NCBI GenBank assembly: GCA_038322815.1
Contig: JBBQGG010000021.1
Coordinates: 1-43,219, forward strand
Origin: PALSA-1296 sp038322815
GTDB lineage: Bacteria > Bacteroidota > Ignavibacteria > Palsa-1295
Direction: 5' to 3'
DNA length: 43,219 nt
A program made the translations under genes and the position numbers. The notes under the pieces were generated by a model that saw only the letters and a program-made list of their open reading frames with translations, was not told the DNA's origin and did no database searches. Numbering within the stretch: position 1 is the stretch's first letter; the number at the start of each line of letters is the position of its first letter. Shown piece after piece: positions 33,479 through 41,770 of this stretch.

Positions 33479-34049
33479 CTGTGCTGCGCATTTTTAGAAC
33501 TTTGCCGCTTATGACGGACTTTTTCTTTTCTAAAATATTTTTTTCAGAAGCATAGTCGTCATTCTTTTTCAACAGAAGCCATGCATTCTCATCGCGTCCT
33601 TTCATTTGGACAAGGGCGAATTCTCCCTTAAGTTTTTTCCCATTAAGTATAAAACTGACATATCCTTTTTTTAGTCCTGCCAGAAGAGCTTTTTCGCTTT
33701 CCTTGGCTAATTCAGATTCAACCGAATGATACGTACCTTTATCCCAAACGATGACATTTCCCGCACCATAATTTCCTTCAGGAATCGTACCTTCGAAATC
33801 CCTATAGTCATAGGGATGATCTTCAACCATCATGGCAAGACGTCTATCTTCCGGATTGAGCGAAGGACCCTTCGGCACAGCCCAGCTTTTCAATACACCT
33901 TCCATTTCAAGTCGAAAATCATAATGTAAATGAGATGCAGAATGCTCCTGGACTACAAATATCAATGAACTGACAGTTTTCTTCTGCTTTCCGGAAGGTT
34001 CGGAAGTCGTGGTGAAATTTCTTTTCTTTTTATATGTAGTTAGACTCAT
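33435..34049 (-). CDS. LigD 3'-phosphoesterase domain protein (NHEJ PE)
   Basis: Starting at 34049 (MSLTTYKKKRNF; a longer frame from 34079 is possible) this 204-residue protein has the PE domain signature with metal/catalytic residues in HSASHLHYDFRLE (His36, His40, His42, Asp44), then AVPKGPSLNPEDRRLAMMVE, EGTIPEGNYGAGNVIVWD and GEFALVQMKG. PE trims 3'-phosphate or ribonucleotide ends before ligation. It is the first gene of a three-gene minus-strand operon PE-LIG-POL, the same order as in one-piece LigD of Pseudomonas. Its last 14 codons overlap the ligase gene in another frame. Confidence 0.93.
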   Translation of the reverse strand: MSLTTYKKKRNFTTTSEPSGKQKKTVSSLIFVVQEHSASHLHYDFRLEMEGVLKSWAVPKGPSLNPEDRRLAMMVEDHPYDYRDFEGTIPEGNYGAGNVIVWDKGTYHSVESELAKESEKALLAGLKKGYVSFILNGKKLKGEFALVQMKGRDENAWLLLKKNDDYASEKNILEKKKSVISGKVLKMRSTDEKSGTKKRTTTKA

Positions 34050-34146
34050 ATTCGTTTCATAATTTATAGCAAGCGGCAATAATTTAATTCCACAGTACTA
34101 TCTTGGTTTACTATACGCTATTGATAAAGAGTACGGATGTTTTTTC

Positions 34147-34168
34147 ATTGCCTGAAGTAAGGCAATGC
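34147..34168. promoter_or_regulatory. Short inverted repeat in the PE / ybaB divergent gap
   Basis: CATTGCCT and AGGCAATG flank a six-base spacer. It lies about 100 bases before the PE start and 70 before ybaB. No U-tract follows in either direction, so it is more likely an operator than a terminator. Evidence is limited to the symmetry. Confidence 0.3.
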
Positions 34169-34240
34169 ATCTATCTTCAATAAACTTTTTAACTAAACAT
34201 GCAAATTTCTCGTTTCTTTGTTCTTAAGAAAAAATAAAAC

Positions 34241-34570
34241 ATGAATCCCGAATTAATGAAAGCTCTGGAGCAAGTCCAGAAAATGCAGGATGAGGTTTTC
34301 AAGGTGCAAGAATCCCTTGGTACCGTAACTGCCTCTGCAGAGGCAGGAGGGGGGATGGTCAAAGTCACCGCTAATGGTAATCAGGAAATCATTTCCATCA
34401 AACTCGAAAAAGAAGTTATTGATCCGAACGAACAGGAAATGCTCGAAGATCTGATAGTAGCTGCTGCAAATCGTGCTCTCAGTAAAGCCAAAGAACTTGC
34501 TGAAGAGAAGGTCTCGAATGTCACGAATACGTACATGCCGAATATTCCCGGCTTGCCTTTTATGAAATAA
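34241..34570 (+). CDS. YbaB/EbfC family nucleoid-associated protein
   Basis: The 109-residue protein has the YbaB fold: a helix of Met/Gln (ELMKALEQVQKMQDEVFKVQ), a beta sheet with GGGMVKVTANGNQEIISIKL, and the C-terminal helix region DLIVAAANRALSKAKELAEE. The family forms dimers that bind DNA and sits next to recR in many bacteria. Here recR starts 13 bases later, so the standard ybaB-recR operon is preserved. Confidence 0.95.
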   Translation: MNPELMKALEQVQKMQDEVFKVQESLGTVTASAEAGGGMVKVTANGNQEIISIKLEKEVIDPNEQEMLEDLIVAAANRALSKAKELAEEKVSNVTNTYMPNIPGLPFMK

Positions 34571-34583
34571 AAATATTCAGCGG

Positions 34584-35186
34584 ATGCTATACACTTCTCC
34601 TGCACTTGAAACCCTGATCGAGCGCCTTTCTTCTCTTCCGACGATCGGAAGAAAAACGGCAGCCCGCCTTGCAATATATTTACTCAAGCAGCCCGATAGC
34701 GAAGTCAAATCTCTTGCCGAAGCTTTGTATCATTTAAAGGAGCGGGTACGTACGTGCAGCGTTTGTGGAAATATAACTGAAGAAGATCCATGTCCTATTT
34801 GCTGTGATAGGCGCCGCGATCAAAGTATTATCTGCATTGTAGAAGAGCCAAACGACGTTCTTGTCATCGAACGTACGAATGAATTTAAAGGACTTTACCA
34901 TGTTCTCGGTGGCTCTCTTTCACCCCTGGATGGAATAGGTCCTGATGAGTTAAAGATCAGAGAACTTCTTTTACGTCTGGGTGAAGAGAAAGGTGTGAAA
35001 GAAATTATTCTCGCGCTTGACCCGAATGTCGAAGGTGAAGCTACCGTACTTTATCTTGCAAGACTTTTGCATTCTATTGTTCCGCGCATCACGCGTATTG
35101 CACGCGGTATCCCGATTGGCAGTGACCTGGAGTTTGTCGATGATGCAACGCTTGCCAAAGCGTTGGAAGGAAGGCTGCTTGTTTGA
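34584..35186 (+). CDS. recR: Recombination mediator RecR
   Basis: The 200-residue protein has the N-terminal helix-hairpin-helix (LPTIGRKTAARLAIYLL), a four-cysteine zinc finger (Cys58, Cys61, Cys70, Cys73), the Toprim domain (IICIVEEPNDVLVIE, with ILALDPNVEGEAT), and the signature LGGSLSPLDGIGPDEL. RecR works with RecF/RecO to load RecA at gaps. It overlaps the methyltransferase start by one base (TGATG). There are two adjacent Cys after CPI (CPICC). Confidence 0.97.
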   Translation: MLYTSPALETLIERLSSLPTIGRKTAARLAIYLLKQPDSEVKSLAEALYHLKERVRTCSVCGNITEEDPCPICCDRRRDQSIICIVEEPNDVLVIERTNEFKGLYHVLGGSLSPLDGIGPDELKIRELLLRLGEEKGVKEIILALDPNVEGEATVLYLARLLHSIVPRITRIARGIPIGSDLEFVDDATLAKALEGRLLV

Positions 35187-35929
35187 TGACGAAGCCATGG
35201 TACGAAGATTGGTTTGCTGATGAGCGCTATCTCGCACTCTATCACCATCGCAATAACGAAGAAGCCTCATGCGCGCTTGATCTTATCGAAAAGGTAACTG
35301 AAATTGGAAAAGATTCTGCAATCCTTGACCTGGCTTGTGGCGCGGGACGGCATTCAATAAATCTTGCCAAACGCGGATATAAAAACATTACGGCAATAGA
35401 TCTTTCTCCTACGCTAATTCTCGAAGCTAAAAAAAATGCTGAAGCAGAAGGTGTAAAAATACATTTTAAACAACAGGATATGCGTTTATTCGATGGAAGC
35501 TTCGACCTGATTATGAATCTCTTCACAAGTTTCGGATATTTCGAACACGATGAAGAAAACGAAGGAGTAATCTTACGCGTCGGAAGATCTTTGAAATCGG
35601 GCGGATATTTTATTTTGGATTTTTTTAATGCCGGTATGATTCGAGGAGGACTTTCTCCGCATGATGAAAAGGTCATTCCATCCGGTGAACGCATCGAGCA
35701 ATTCCGAAAAATTATTAATGATCGTATTGAAAAAAAGATACTCATTCATTCAGAAGATGTTACATCAGAATTTAATGAATCGGTACGGCTTTTCGAACTT
35801 CAGGATTTCGAACGGATGTTTGAAAATGCAGGTATATCAATAAAGCAAAAATTCGGAAATTACTTTGGAAAACCATTTGAGGCTGGGAGTTCTCCCAGGC
35901 TGATACTCGTTGGTAAGAAGAATGGATAA
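35186..35929 (+). CDS. Class I SAM-dependent methyltransferase
   Basis: The 247-residue protein has the SAM motif ILDLACGAGRHSINLA, the acidic position in ITAIDLSPTLI, KQQDMRLFDGSFDLIMNLFT, and SLKSGGYFILDFFN. It is soluble. The substrate cannot be told; the N-terminus (PWYEDWFADERYLALYHHRN) resembles a family of small-molecule methyltransferases often linked to recR. Start at 35186 is chosen because ATG overlaps the recR stop; a TTG three bases earlier is also in frame. Confidence 0.9.
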   Translation: MTKPWYEDWFADERYLALYHHRNNEEASCALDLIEKVTEIGKDSAILDLACGAGRHSINLAKRGYKNITAIDLSPTLILEAKKNAEAEGVKIHFKQQDMRLFDGSFDLIMNLFTSFGYFEHDEENEGVILRVGRSLKSGGYFILDFFNAGMIRGGLSPHDEKVIPSGERIEQFRKIINDRIEKKILIHSEDVTSEFNESVRLFELQDFERMFENAGISIKQKFGNYFGKPFEAGSSPRLILVGKKNG

Positions 35930-36593
35930 GAATAGACGGATGGACAGATACACCTTCAGACGTATGGTATTGCCGTATGGCGTTTTGATCTGCTCTATAG
36001 TTGCTTTTTCTTCCTGTGACCTTTTTACGACCCGCACTCCTGCTGCTCCGGATTTTGGTTCAACGTTCATTTGGACTCCGGCAGAAACTCCAAACACCTT
36101 ACTTAATAATTTCAAAGCCACAATAGAAGTGCTGGATGCTTCAAATTACACGAAATGTTTTATCGGTATTAAAGATTCTTCGGTAACGTCCGAAAAGCTT
36201 ACGTTTAGTTTTACTCCGCGCTCGGGACTTGATGCAGCCTCACGTAGTCTTTTCGATCTCTGGAACGTTCAATCGGAACAGAATTTTATGACTAAGCTTC
36301 GATCTTCACTTATTGCAAACCCCCGGCTTACAGTAACGTTTACGAATACCAGTACCGACCAATCCAATTCTAATTCGGCGACAATCACTTCGGATTATTT
36401 AGTCCTCCTGCCAAGCCAGTCGAATTCCTCGATCCCCCCTTCGATAAGCGGGCATATTATTTTAAAAGTTGTTCGTGTTACGACAGAGCAGGCAACGACA
36501 GAATGGCGCATCATAAACTGGCTGGATGATTTTGCACCGCCAACGGGAAACTCGAAAACTTTTACAGATCTTAAAGTCCAATTAAGTTCATGA
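35922..36593 (+). CDS. Lipoprotein of unknown function
   Basis: The start at 35922 overlaps the end of the methyltransferase by eight bases; another ATG at 35940 is also possible. The signal (MVLPYGVLICSIVAFSSC) has its cysteine at about residue 32 after a basic leader. The mature protein is Ser/Thr-rich and beta-like, with patches such as KATIEVLDASNYTKCFIGI and GHIILKVVRVTTEQATTEWR. No family was recognised. It overlaps the next lipoprotein gene by four bases (ATGA). Confidence 0.7.
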   Translation: MDKNRRMDRYTFRRMVLPYGVLICSIVAFSSCDLFTTRTPAAPDFGSTFIWTPAETPNTLLNNFKATIEVLDASNYTKCFIGIKDSSVTSEKLTFSFTPRSGLDAASRSLFDLWNVQSEQNFMTKLRSSLIANPRLTVTFTNTSTDQSNSNSATITSDYLVLLPSQSNSSIPPSISGHIILKVVRVTTEQATTEWRIINWLDDFAPPTGNSKTFTDLKVQLSS

Positions 36594-37090
36594 AGGCAGG
36601 GCAGATTATTATTGGTGCGGCCATAATCTGCTGTTGCATTTCCTGCAATCCGTTTGCTCCTGCAATTGACAACACAATTTCGCAAAGTGGCATCAGTGCC
36701 GATTCGATCAATGGATTCTTCGAAGTTTTTCGCGCTGCATATCAATTTAAGGATACAACGGTCTATGGCAAATTGCTTGCACCCAATTTCGTTTTCAGTT
36801 ATCGAAATTATGATCGGGGACTTGATTTAGAGTGGGGGCGTGATGAGGAGATGCAGGCAACGGGCTCGCTCTTTTCTTCCAGTGAATCGCTGGATCTGCT
36901 CTGGGGTAATATACTTGATTCCAGCGGTACAGATACACTCTATGATATTACCCGTTCGTTCTCGCTTGACATTATTCTAAATTCTACTGAGCCGTTACAT
37001 GTAGATGGCAGAGCGATCTTCAGCCTGTCGCGATCCACAAAAAATGATCCGTGGAAGGCAATACGGTGGCGGGATGAATCAAATTTCTAA
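36590..37090 (+). CDS. Lipoprotein of unknown function, SnoaL/NTF2-like possible
   Basis: The 166-residue protein has a Cys-rich lipoprotein signal (IIGAAIICCCISC) with the anchor cysteine at about residue 19. The rest (INGFFEVFRAAYQFKDTTVY, LLAPNFVFSYRNYDRGLDLE, then RWRDE at the end) has the helix-strand order of NTF2-like folds, and the last strands carry W and R typical of the family (NDPWKAIRWRDE). Function is unknown. Its start is coupled to the previous gene's stop. Confidence 0.7.
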   Translation: MKAGQIIIGAAIICCCISCNPFAPAIDNTISQSGISADSINGFFEVFRAAYQFKDTTVYGKLLAPNFVFSYRNYDRGLDLEWGRDEEMQATGSLFSSSESLDLLWGNILDSSGTDTLYDITRSFSLDIILNSTEPLHVDGRAIFSLSRSTKNDPWKAIRWRDESNF

Positions 37091-37141
37091 TTTTCTTAGC
37101 ATTGTTATACCTCTGCGGACTTCGGGTCCGTCTGAAAAGCC

Positions 37142-39034
37142 ATGCGGCAGAAGAGGTTGGTAAAAATATTTTCTATGACTACATTTCAGACCCTAAAGCT
37201 CGCAATCAAAAAACTCGGTATGGGCAGCACACTTCTGTTGCTTGCTCAGAAGCGTGCTAAGAAGAAGAGACTGGCAAAGCTTTTGCAAATATATCCGGGC
37301 GCAGCAAAACTTAGTGATGCAGTTGGTCGGACGTTCCTTTCCGGCAGCAAGGAAACCTCCCGGACGGACATGAATGTCCGTCCTACTGAAGAAGAGATAG
37401 CTACTATTACGGAGCGTGCTGATGAAATGCTCCGTGATGAAAATTATTTTTTTACATTTCTTCACCATCTTAAGGGTATTCCCGATCCATGGAATTACGA
37501 TCCGATCGAAAAAAAATATTGGCAAAAAAAGAACTACGAAGAGACACAGGTTCATTCCGGCGATACTCCACGAGATGTGAAGATCGTCTGGGAAATCAAT
37601 CGCTTCAAATATCTACCACTTCTTGCGCAAGCAGCATATTCTTCGAAAGAGAAAAAATATGCCAATGAAGTTGAATCTCGTATTCTTTCGTGGATAGATG
37701 ATAACCCTTTTGGGGGAAGTATAAACTGGTCAAGTCCTCTTGAACTTGCTATCCGCGCAATTAGCTGGACTGCTTCGCTTCGCATTCTCGCCGCAGCCGG
37801 TTTCGACATTTCGAAGAATGAAAAGATCACGCGAAGTATCTGGCAGCATGCTGCATATCTTAATGCAGAATTATCGACCGATAAAATTGTCCGATCCAAT
37901 CATCTCATTGGTGAGACCGTTGGTCTCTATATCCTCTCGTCTTTTTTTGATTTTCCTGAAGCAGTATTTTTCCGCATTCGGGCAAAGAAAATTCTTGCCG
38001 ATTCTATCCTCAAGCAAACATATCCGGATGGTGCAAGCCGTGAATCATCAGGATGGTATCATACATTCATTTCGGATTTTGCTGATCTTGCCTTGCGAAC
38101 GGCAAATACGATCGGAGACACTTTTGATACAGAATTTATAGAACGCTTTAAATTGATGCAAGTCTATCGCAATTCAATAATGCTTCCCGATGGTGATGCA
38201 GTCAAATATGGCGATATTGATTTTGGCAAAGCGATCAATCTTCCTTCGAAATGGAAAAGTATGGTGTTCGGAGAAAATAATTTCGTTGTAAAAGAGCGAA
38301 AAAATTATTTTGAGACGGCAAATCATATCAGTGCAATGCTTGGGAAAAACTATTTCTTTATTCGTGCCGGTGATTTTGGCTGGGGCGGCGACGGATTCTC
38401 TTCCCATGCGCACGATGATTTCCTTGCTCCGATCCTTGCAATGGATGGCGTAAATATCCTCGTTGATCCCGGCACATACGTTTACAACGGAGCACCGGAA
38501 GAGCGTAATGGAGAACGTATAGCATCGTATCATAACGGCTTGATCATTTCTGATCCCAAATCACGAGCCACGAACAACGAACCACGATTGAAACCCGGTT
38601 TTGGCTGGATCAAGACTCGTCCGCCTGCATTCATTGAAAGCTGCCTAAGCAGCGAGAACGAGATCACCGTGCAAGCCATTTACGGAGAATGGATGATCGA
38701 GCATCAACGAAATTTTATTCTTACGAACGATAGCTTTACTGTTGAAGATCATCTTCATTTTCAGATTGACCGATCTCTTGAATGGAATTTCCATTTTCAT
38801 CCACGATGGCGGCTCGAAAAGATCAGTCCTCAGAAATATGCTTTGCGGGATTATGTAAATAATTATTATGAATTTGAACTTTCAGGCATTAATGCAGAGT
38901 TAGAACTCCTTCAATACGATTTTTATCCATCCTATATGAGAAAATCAAAGGCATGGAAATTGCGGCTGAATAGTTCAATTCGTGCAACGGAGAAACGGAA
39001 CGTAAATTTTGTTTTGAGAAAACTCACGTTATAA
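37142..39034 (+). CDS. Heparinase II/III family protein
   Basis: The 630-residue protein (a second ATG at 37175 is also possible) has an N-terminal all-helical domain with SNHLIGETVGLYI (about residue 250), GWYHTFISDFADLALR (about 303-318), and a C-terminal beta domain with SHAHDDFLAPIL (about residue 420). This is the usual order for family 12/21-like polysaccharide lyases and for related cell-surface polymer proteins. No signal peptide is evident. It probably cuts or shapes an acidic polysaccharide exported by the flippase and glycosyltransferase next door. A palindrome-derived segment (RTDMNVRPT) lies at about residues 73-83. Confidence 0.85.
   Translation: MRQKRLVKIFSMTTFQTLKLAIKKLGMGSTLLLLAQKRAKKKRLAKLLQIYPGAAKLSDAVGRTFLSGSKETSRTDMNVRPTEEEIATITERADEMLRDENYFFTFLHHLKGIPDPWNYDPIEKKYWQKKNYEETQVHSGDTPRDVKIVWEINRFKYLPLLAQAAYSSKEKKYANEVESRILSWIDDNPFGGSINWSSPLELAIRAISWTASLRILAAAGFDISKNEKITRSIWQHAAYLNAELSTDKIVRSNHLIGETVGLYILSSFFDFPEAVFFRIRAKKILADSILKQTYPDGASRESSGWYHTFISDFADLALRTANTIGDTFDTEFIERFKLMQVYRNSIMLPDGDAVKYGDIDFGKAINLPSKWKSMVFGENNFVVKERKNYFETANHISAMLGKNYFFIRAGDFGWGGDGFSSHAHDDFLAPILAMDGVNILVDPGTYVYNGAPEERNGERIASYHNGLIISDPKSRATNNEPRLKPGFGWIKTRPPAFIESCLSSENEITVQAIYGEWMIEHQRNFILTNDSFTVEDHLHFQIDRSLEWNFHFHPRWRLEKISPQKYALRDYVNNYYEFELSGINAELELLQYDFYPSYMRKSKAWKLRLNSSIRATEKRNVNFVLRKLTL
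37362..37383. repeat. Palindrome inside the heparinase gene, possibly repeat-derived
   Basis: GGACGGACAT and ATGTCCGTCC are separated by two bases. It is the most symmetric part of a stretch (37325-37383) that also holds TTCCTT...AAGGAA and CGGAC repeats. The same kind of CGGAC/GTCCG hairpin occurs in the gap before the gene (37116-37130). The stretch encodes a linker between two helical parts. Confidence 0.5.
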
Positions 39035-39086
39035 AATTGTCATTGCAAATGATCTCTGCTAACGACTAAAAACTGACGACTGGCAA

Positions 39087-40379
39087 TTGCAACTACGTCA
39101 ACATCTTACTACCGGAATCTGGGCGGCTGCCGATAAGGGATTAATATTCCTTAACGGTTTCACGATTCTATTAGTTGTTATTGCCGTACTTCCTCCATCT
39201 GAATGGGCTGCGTTCTCGCTGTTTCAATCTATTTTTCTGATCATCTGCGTGCTTTCTGATTCCATTTTCCTTCAGCCGATGGTGAAGTTTGCAAGCGAGC
39301 ATGAAGCTGAAGTTTCGGAGATCCTTGCTGCAAGTTTTAATCTCTATGCGTTCGTTATGCTTTTTTTCGGCATAGGATTTGCTGCCTTCGCTGATGCAAG
39401 CGCTAAACTTTTTGCAAGTCCTGAACTTGGCACGATGCTTGGATGGCTGCCACTTATTCTGGTGTTGAATATTTTTCGGAATGTCGGAATCCGATATTTG
39501 CAGATAAGTTATCGTATCTCACATATCTTTTGGGTTGATCTTGCATTCTTCGGTTCGATAACACTTATGACGATCTTAGCAAATTCGCTCGGGCTTTTTC
39601 ATACGGCGATGGATTTTGTTATTATTAATTTGTTTGGAGCTGCCATTTCAAGTCTTGTGGCAATTCTTTTCGCACGAAAGGCTTTTTTTAAGATGCGGCT
39701 TCTGAAGGTGCCGCGTAACGAATATGGCAAGCTTTTATCCTTCGCAAAATTTCAGGCAGGGACCTCAGCGCTTCTGACAATTCAGCAATGGGCAGATGTA
39801 CTTATCGTCGGAGTGTATGCACCGACCTATGTTGCGCTGTATTCGGCAGCAAAGACACTGTATCGTTTCTTCGATGCCGTTCGTGAAGGTGCGACGTTAC
39901 TTATCGTACCTATCGCTTCGCGGCTGCATACAAGCGGTGATGGTAAAAAGCTTTCCGAACTTGTGGAGAAGATGCTTTTTCTTGCATTCGCAGCATTGGT
40001 ACCGATCTCACTTACGCTGGCGCTTGGCTCGGACGTGCTGATGAATATTTTTTATAAAGGGAAATTCCCCGGTATTGCCCAAGTATTTCAGATACTCATA
40101 CTGACGGGTTTCACGCTTCCGCTCGCGCTTGTGGCAACGAATGTCCTCATCGGAGTGGGACGGGTAAAAGGATTATTTCTTTCCGTGCTTGGTGGAACAA
40201 TAATTTTTTACGGACTCGGCCGGATTCTCACACCTACGTTGAATGCAACAGGCATGGCGCTTGCCGTGTTAGTATCCACAACAGCAATCGGCATCTTCGC
40301 CTTCATCGCGATGAGAAGGGAGCTGAGCATCAGTGCGAAGGGGATTTTGCGAGGAATACGGAAAGGAGTTGTAAAGTAA
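39087..40379 (+). CDS. Polysaccharide flippase (Wzx/MATE-like)
   Basis: The 430-residue protein has about 12 hydrophobic helices and the general pattern of oligosaccharide flippases (polysaccharide biosynthesis family). It starts at a TTG: an in-frame stop at 39060 and the lack of an ATG before the first helix leave no better choice. It moves lipid-linked sugar units across the inner membrane. It lies between the heparinase gene and a GT39-type transferase, three bases before the latter, which supports a polysaccharide operon. Confidence 0.85.
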   Translation: MQLRQHLTTGIWAAADKGLIFLNGFTILLVVIAVLPPSEWAAFSLFQSIFLIICVLSDSIFLQPMVKFASEHEAEVSEILAASFNLYAFVMLFFGIGFAAFADASAKLFASPELGTMLGWLPLILVLNIFRNVGIRYLQISYRISHIFWVDLAFFGSITLMTILANSLGLFHTAMDFVIINLFGAAISSLVAILFARKAFFKMRLLKVPRNEYGKLLSFAKFQAGTSALLTIQQWADVLIVGVYAPTYVALYSAAKTLYRFFDAVREGATLLIVPIASRLHTSGDGKKLSELVEKMLFLAFAALVPISLTLALGSDVLMNIFYKGKFPGIAQVFQILILTGFTLPLALVATNVLIGVGRVKGLFLSVLGGTIIFYGLGRILTPTLNATGMALAVLVSTTAIGIFAFIAMRRELSISAKGILRGIRKGVVK

Positions 40380-40382
40380 TTA

Positions 40383-41753
40383 ATGGTATTCAAACCAATT
40401 TCAGAGTGGAAGATAGAAACCAAGCACATCCTCCTGTGCTATGTATTAGCCATTATCGTTCGTTTCTCATTCATTGCAATATTTCCGGGCGCAAATTATT
40501 TTGGGGGAGTTTCTGAGCGATGTTTAGACGTTGCAAAAAATGTAGTTGAAGGAAAAGGCTATGTTTTTAATGTAAATATTGCTCCCTTCGGACAGTCCGA
40601 TCATTACAGTTATGAACCATTTATTGATAAGCCGATAGGTTATCCTACTTTTCTTGCCGTAATTTTTTTCATTCTTGGTTATTCGCCGGTCGCTGCACAA
40701 ATAATTCAAGCATTGCTGGTTTCGTTTGGAATAATTTTTATTTATAGAATAATTCTTCTTATAGGCTTGCCGAACAAGTATGCCTTTGCCGCATCATTAC
40801 TTGCAGCTCTTTGGCCTAATCATGCCAGATTTGAAGTAACGATTTTGCCGGAAGCAATTATGCCAATGATCCTCATTATGACTTGCTATTACATAATGAG
40901 GGCATTAAAGATTAGTTTGGAAAATGGACAATTCGAAATATCAAGAAAATTTATTCTAAGAAATTCTCTGGCAGCTGGTCTTCTATTAGGAATTGGAGTT
41001 TTATCAAGACCGGATGTGGTATTTTTACCTATCTTTTTATTTATTCTATGTGGTTTTACGTATGGATTTTATAAATGTTACAAAATATTTTTTTATTTAA
41101 GCATTGTTTTTTATGGAATTATTGGTCTCCATGCGATTCGAAACTATGCTATCACGAATGAAATCATACCATTAGGCTATAGTAATGGTACTGTTTTGTG
41201 GCAAGGAATAAGCCAGTTTGGTGATACCCTGGGTACAGTATATAGTGATTACCGAATTGCACACCATGAAGGTTATTCAAGTATTTTATATCCAAATGGC
41301 GTTGAACGAGATAGAAAACGATTTAGGGAAGCAGTTGAAATAATTAGAGAACATCCATTTTTTTATCTTTCACTTATTCCTCGCAGAATTCCACTCTTAC
41401 TGGTACCCCGTGGATTATTGGTGCAGGATAATCCCATGCCACGAACTTCCGATAAAGAAGATTTCCCGCAGCATTTTTCTAAAGGATTCATGGAGGAGTT
41501 GAGAGAAAACCCGGGAAGAGCTTCGGTTAAGATTTTCTCTGCTTTATCCGGTGTACTTTTGCTTGTAGTTGCTTTTTGGGGATTTTGGAAATATCGCAAT
41601 ATGTCGAAACTCATTTACCCCCTTGGTTTTATGGCACTTTATTTCATTGTGGTCTTGTTGCCAATCAATGCGGAAGCCCGGTATTTCTTTCCTGCTGTTA
41701 TTTTCTTGTTTCCGCTTGCAGTTTTAGCGTTCGTTAAACCCAAAACGACTTAA
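40383..41753 (+). CDS. Glycosyltransferase family 39-like membrane protein
   Basis: The 456-residue protein has about 10-11 membrane helices with an early periplasmic loop containing VSERCLDVAKNVVEGKGYVF and the polar pair around RPDVVFLP, a layout of the dolichyl-phosphate-mannose/ArnT-like (PMT_2) superfamily. Such enzymes transfer sugars from lipid carriers on the periplasmic side. The acceptor is unknown. The start ATG is three bases after the flippase stop. Codon use is slightly more AT-rich than in the neighbours. Confidence 0.85.
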   Translation: MVFKPISEWKIETKHILLCYVLAIIVRFSFIAIFPGANYFGGVSERCLDVAKNVVEGKGYVFNVNIAPFGQSDHYSYEPFIDKPIGYPTFLAVIFFILGYSPVAAQIIQALLVSFGIIFIYRIILLIGLPNKYAFAASLLAALWPNHARFEVTILPEAIMPMILIMTCYYIMRALKISLENGQFEISRKFILRNSLAAGLLLGIGVLSRPDVVFLPIFLFILCGFTYGFYKCYKIFFYLSIVFYGIIGLHAIRNYAITNEIIPLGYSNGTVLWQGISQFGDTLGTVYSDYRIAHHEGYSSILYPNGVERDRKRFREAVEIIREHPFFYLSLIPRRIPLLLVPRGLLVQDNPMPRTSDKEDFPQHFSKGFMEELRENPGRASVKIFSALSGVLLLVVAFWGFWKYRNMSKLIYPLGFMALYFIVVLLPINAEARYFFPAVIFLFPLAVLAFVKPKTT

Positions 41754-41770
41754 CTCTGAAAAAAGCCATT

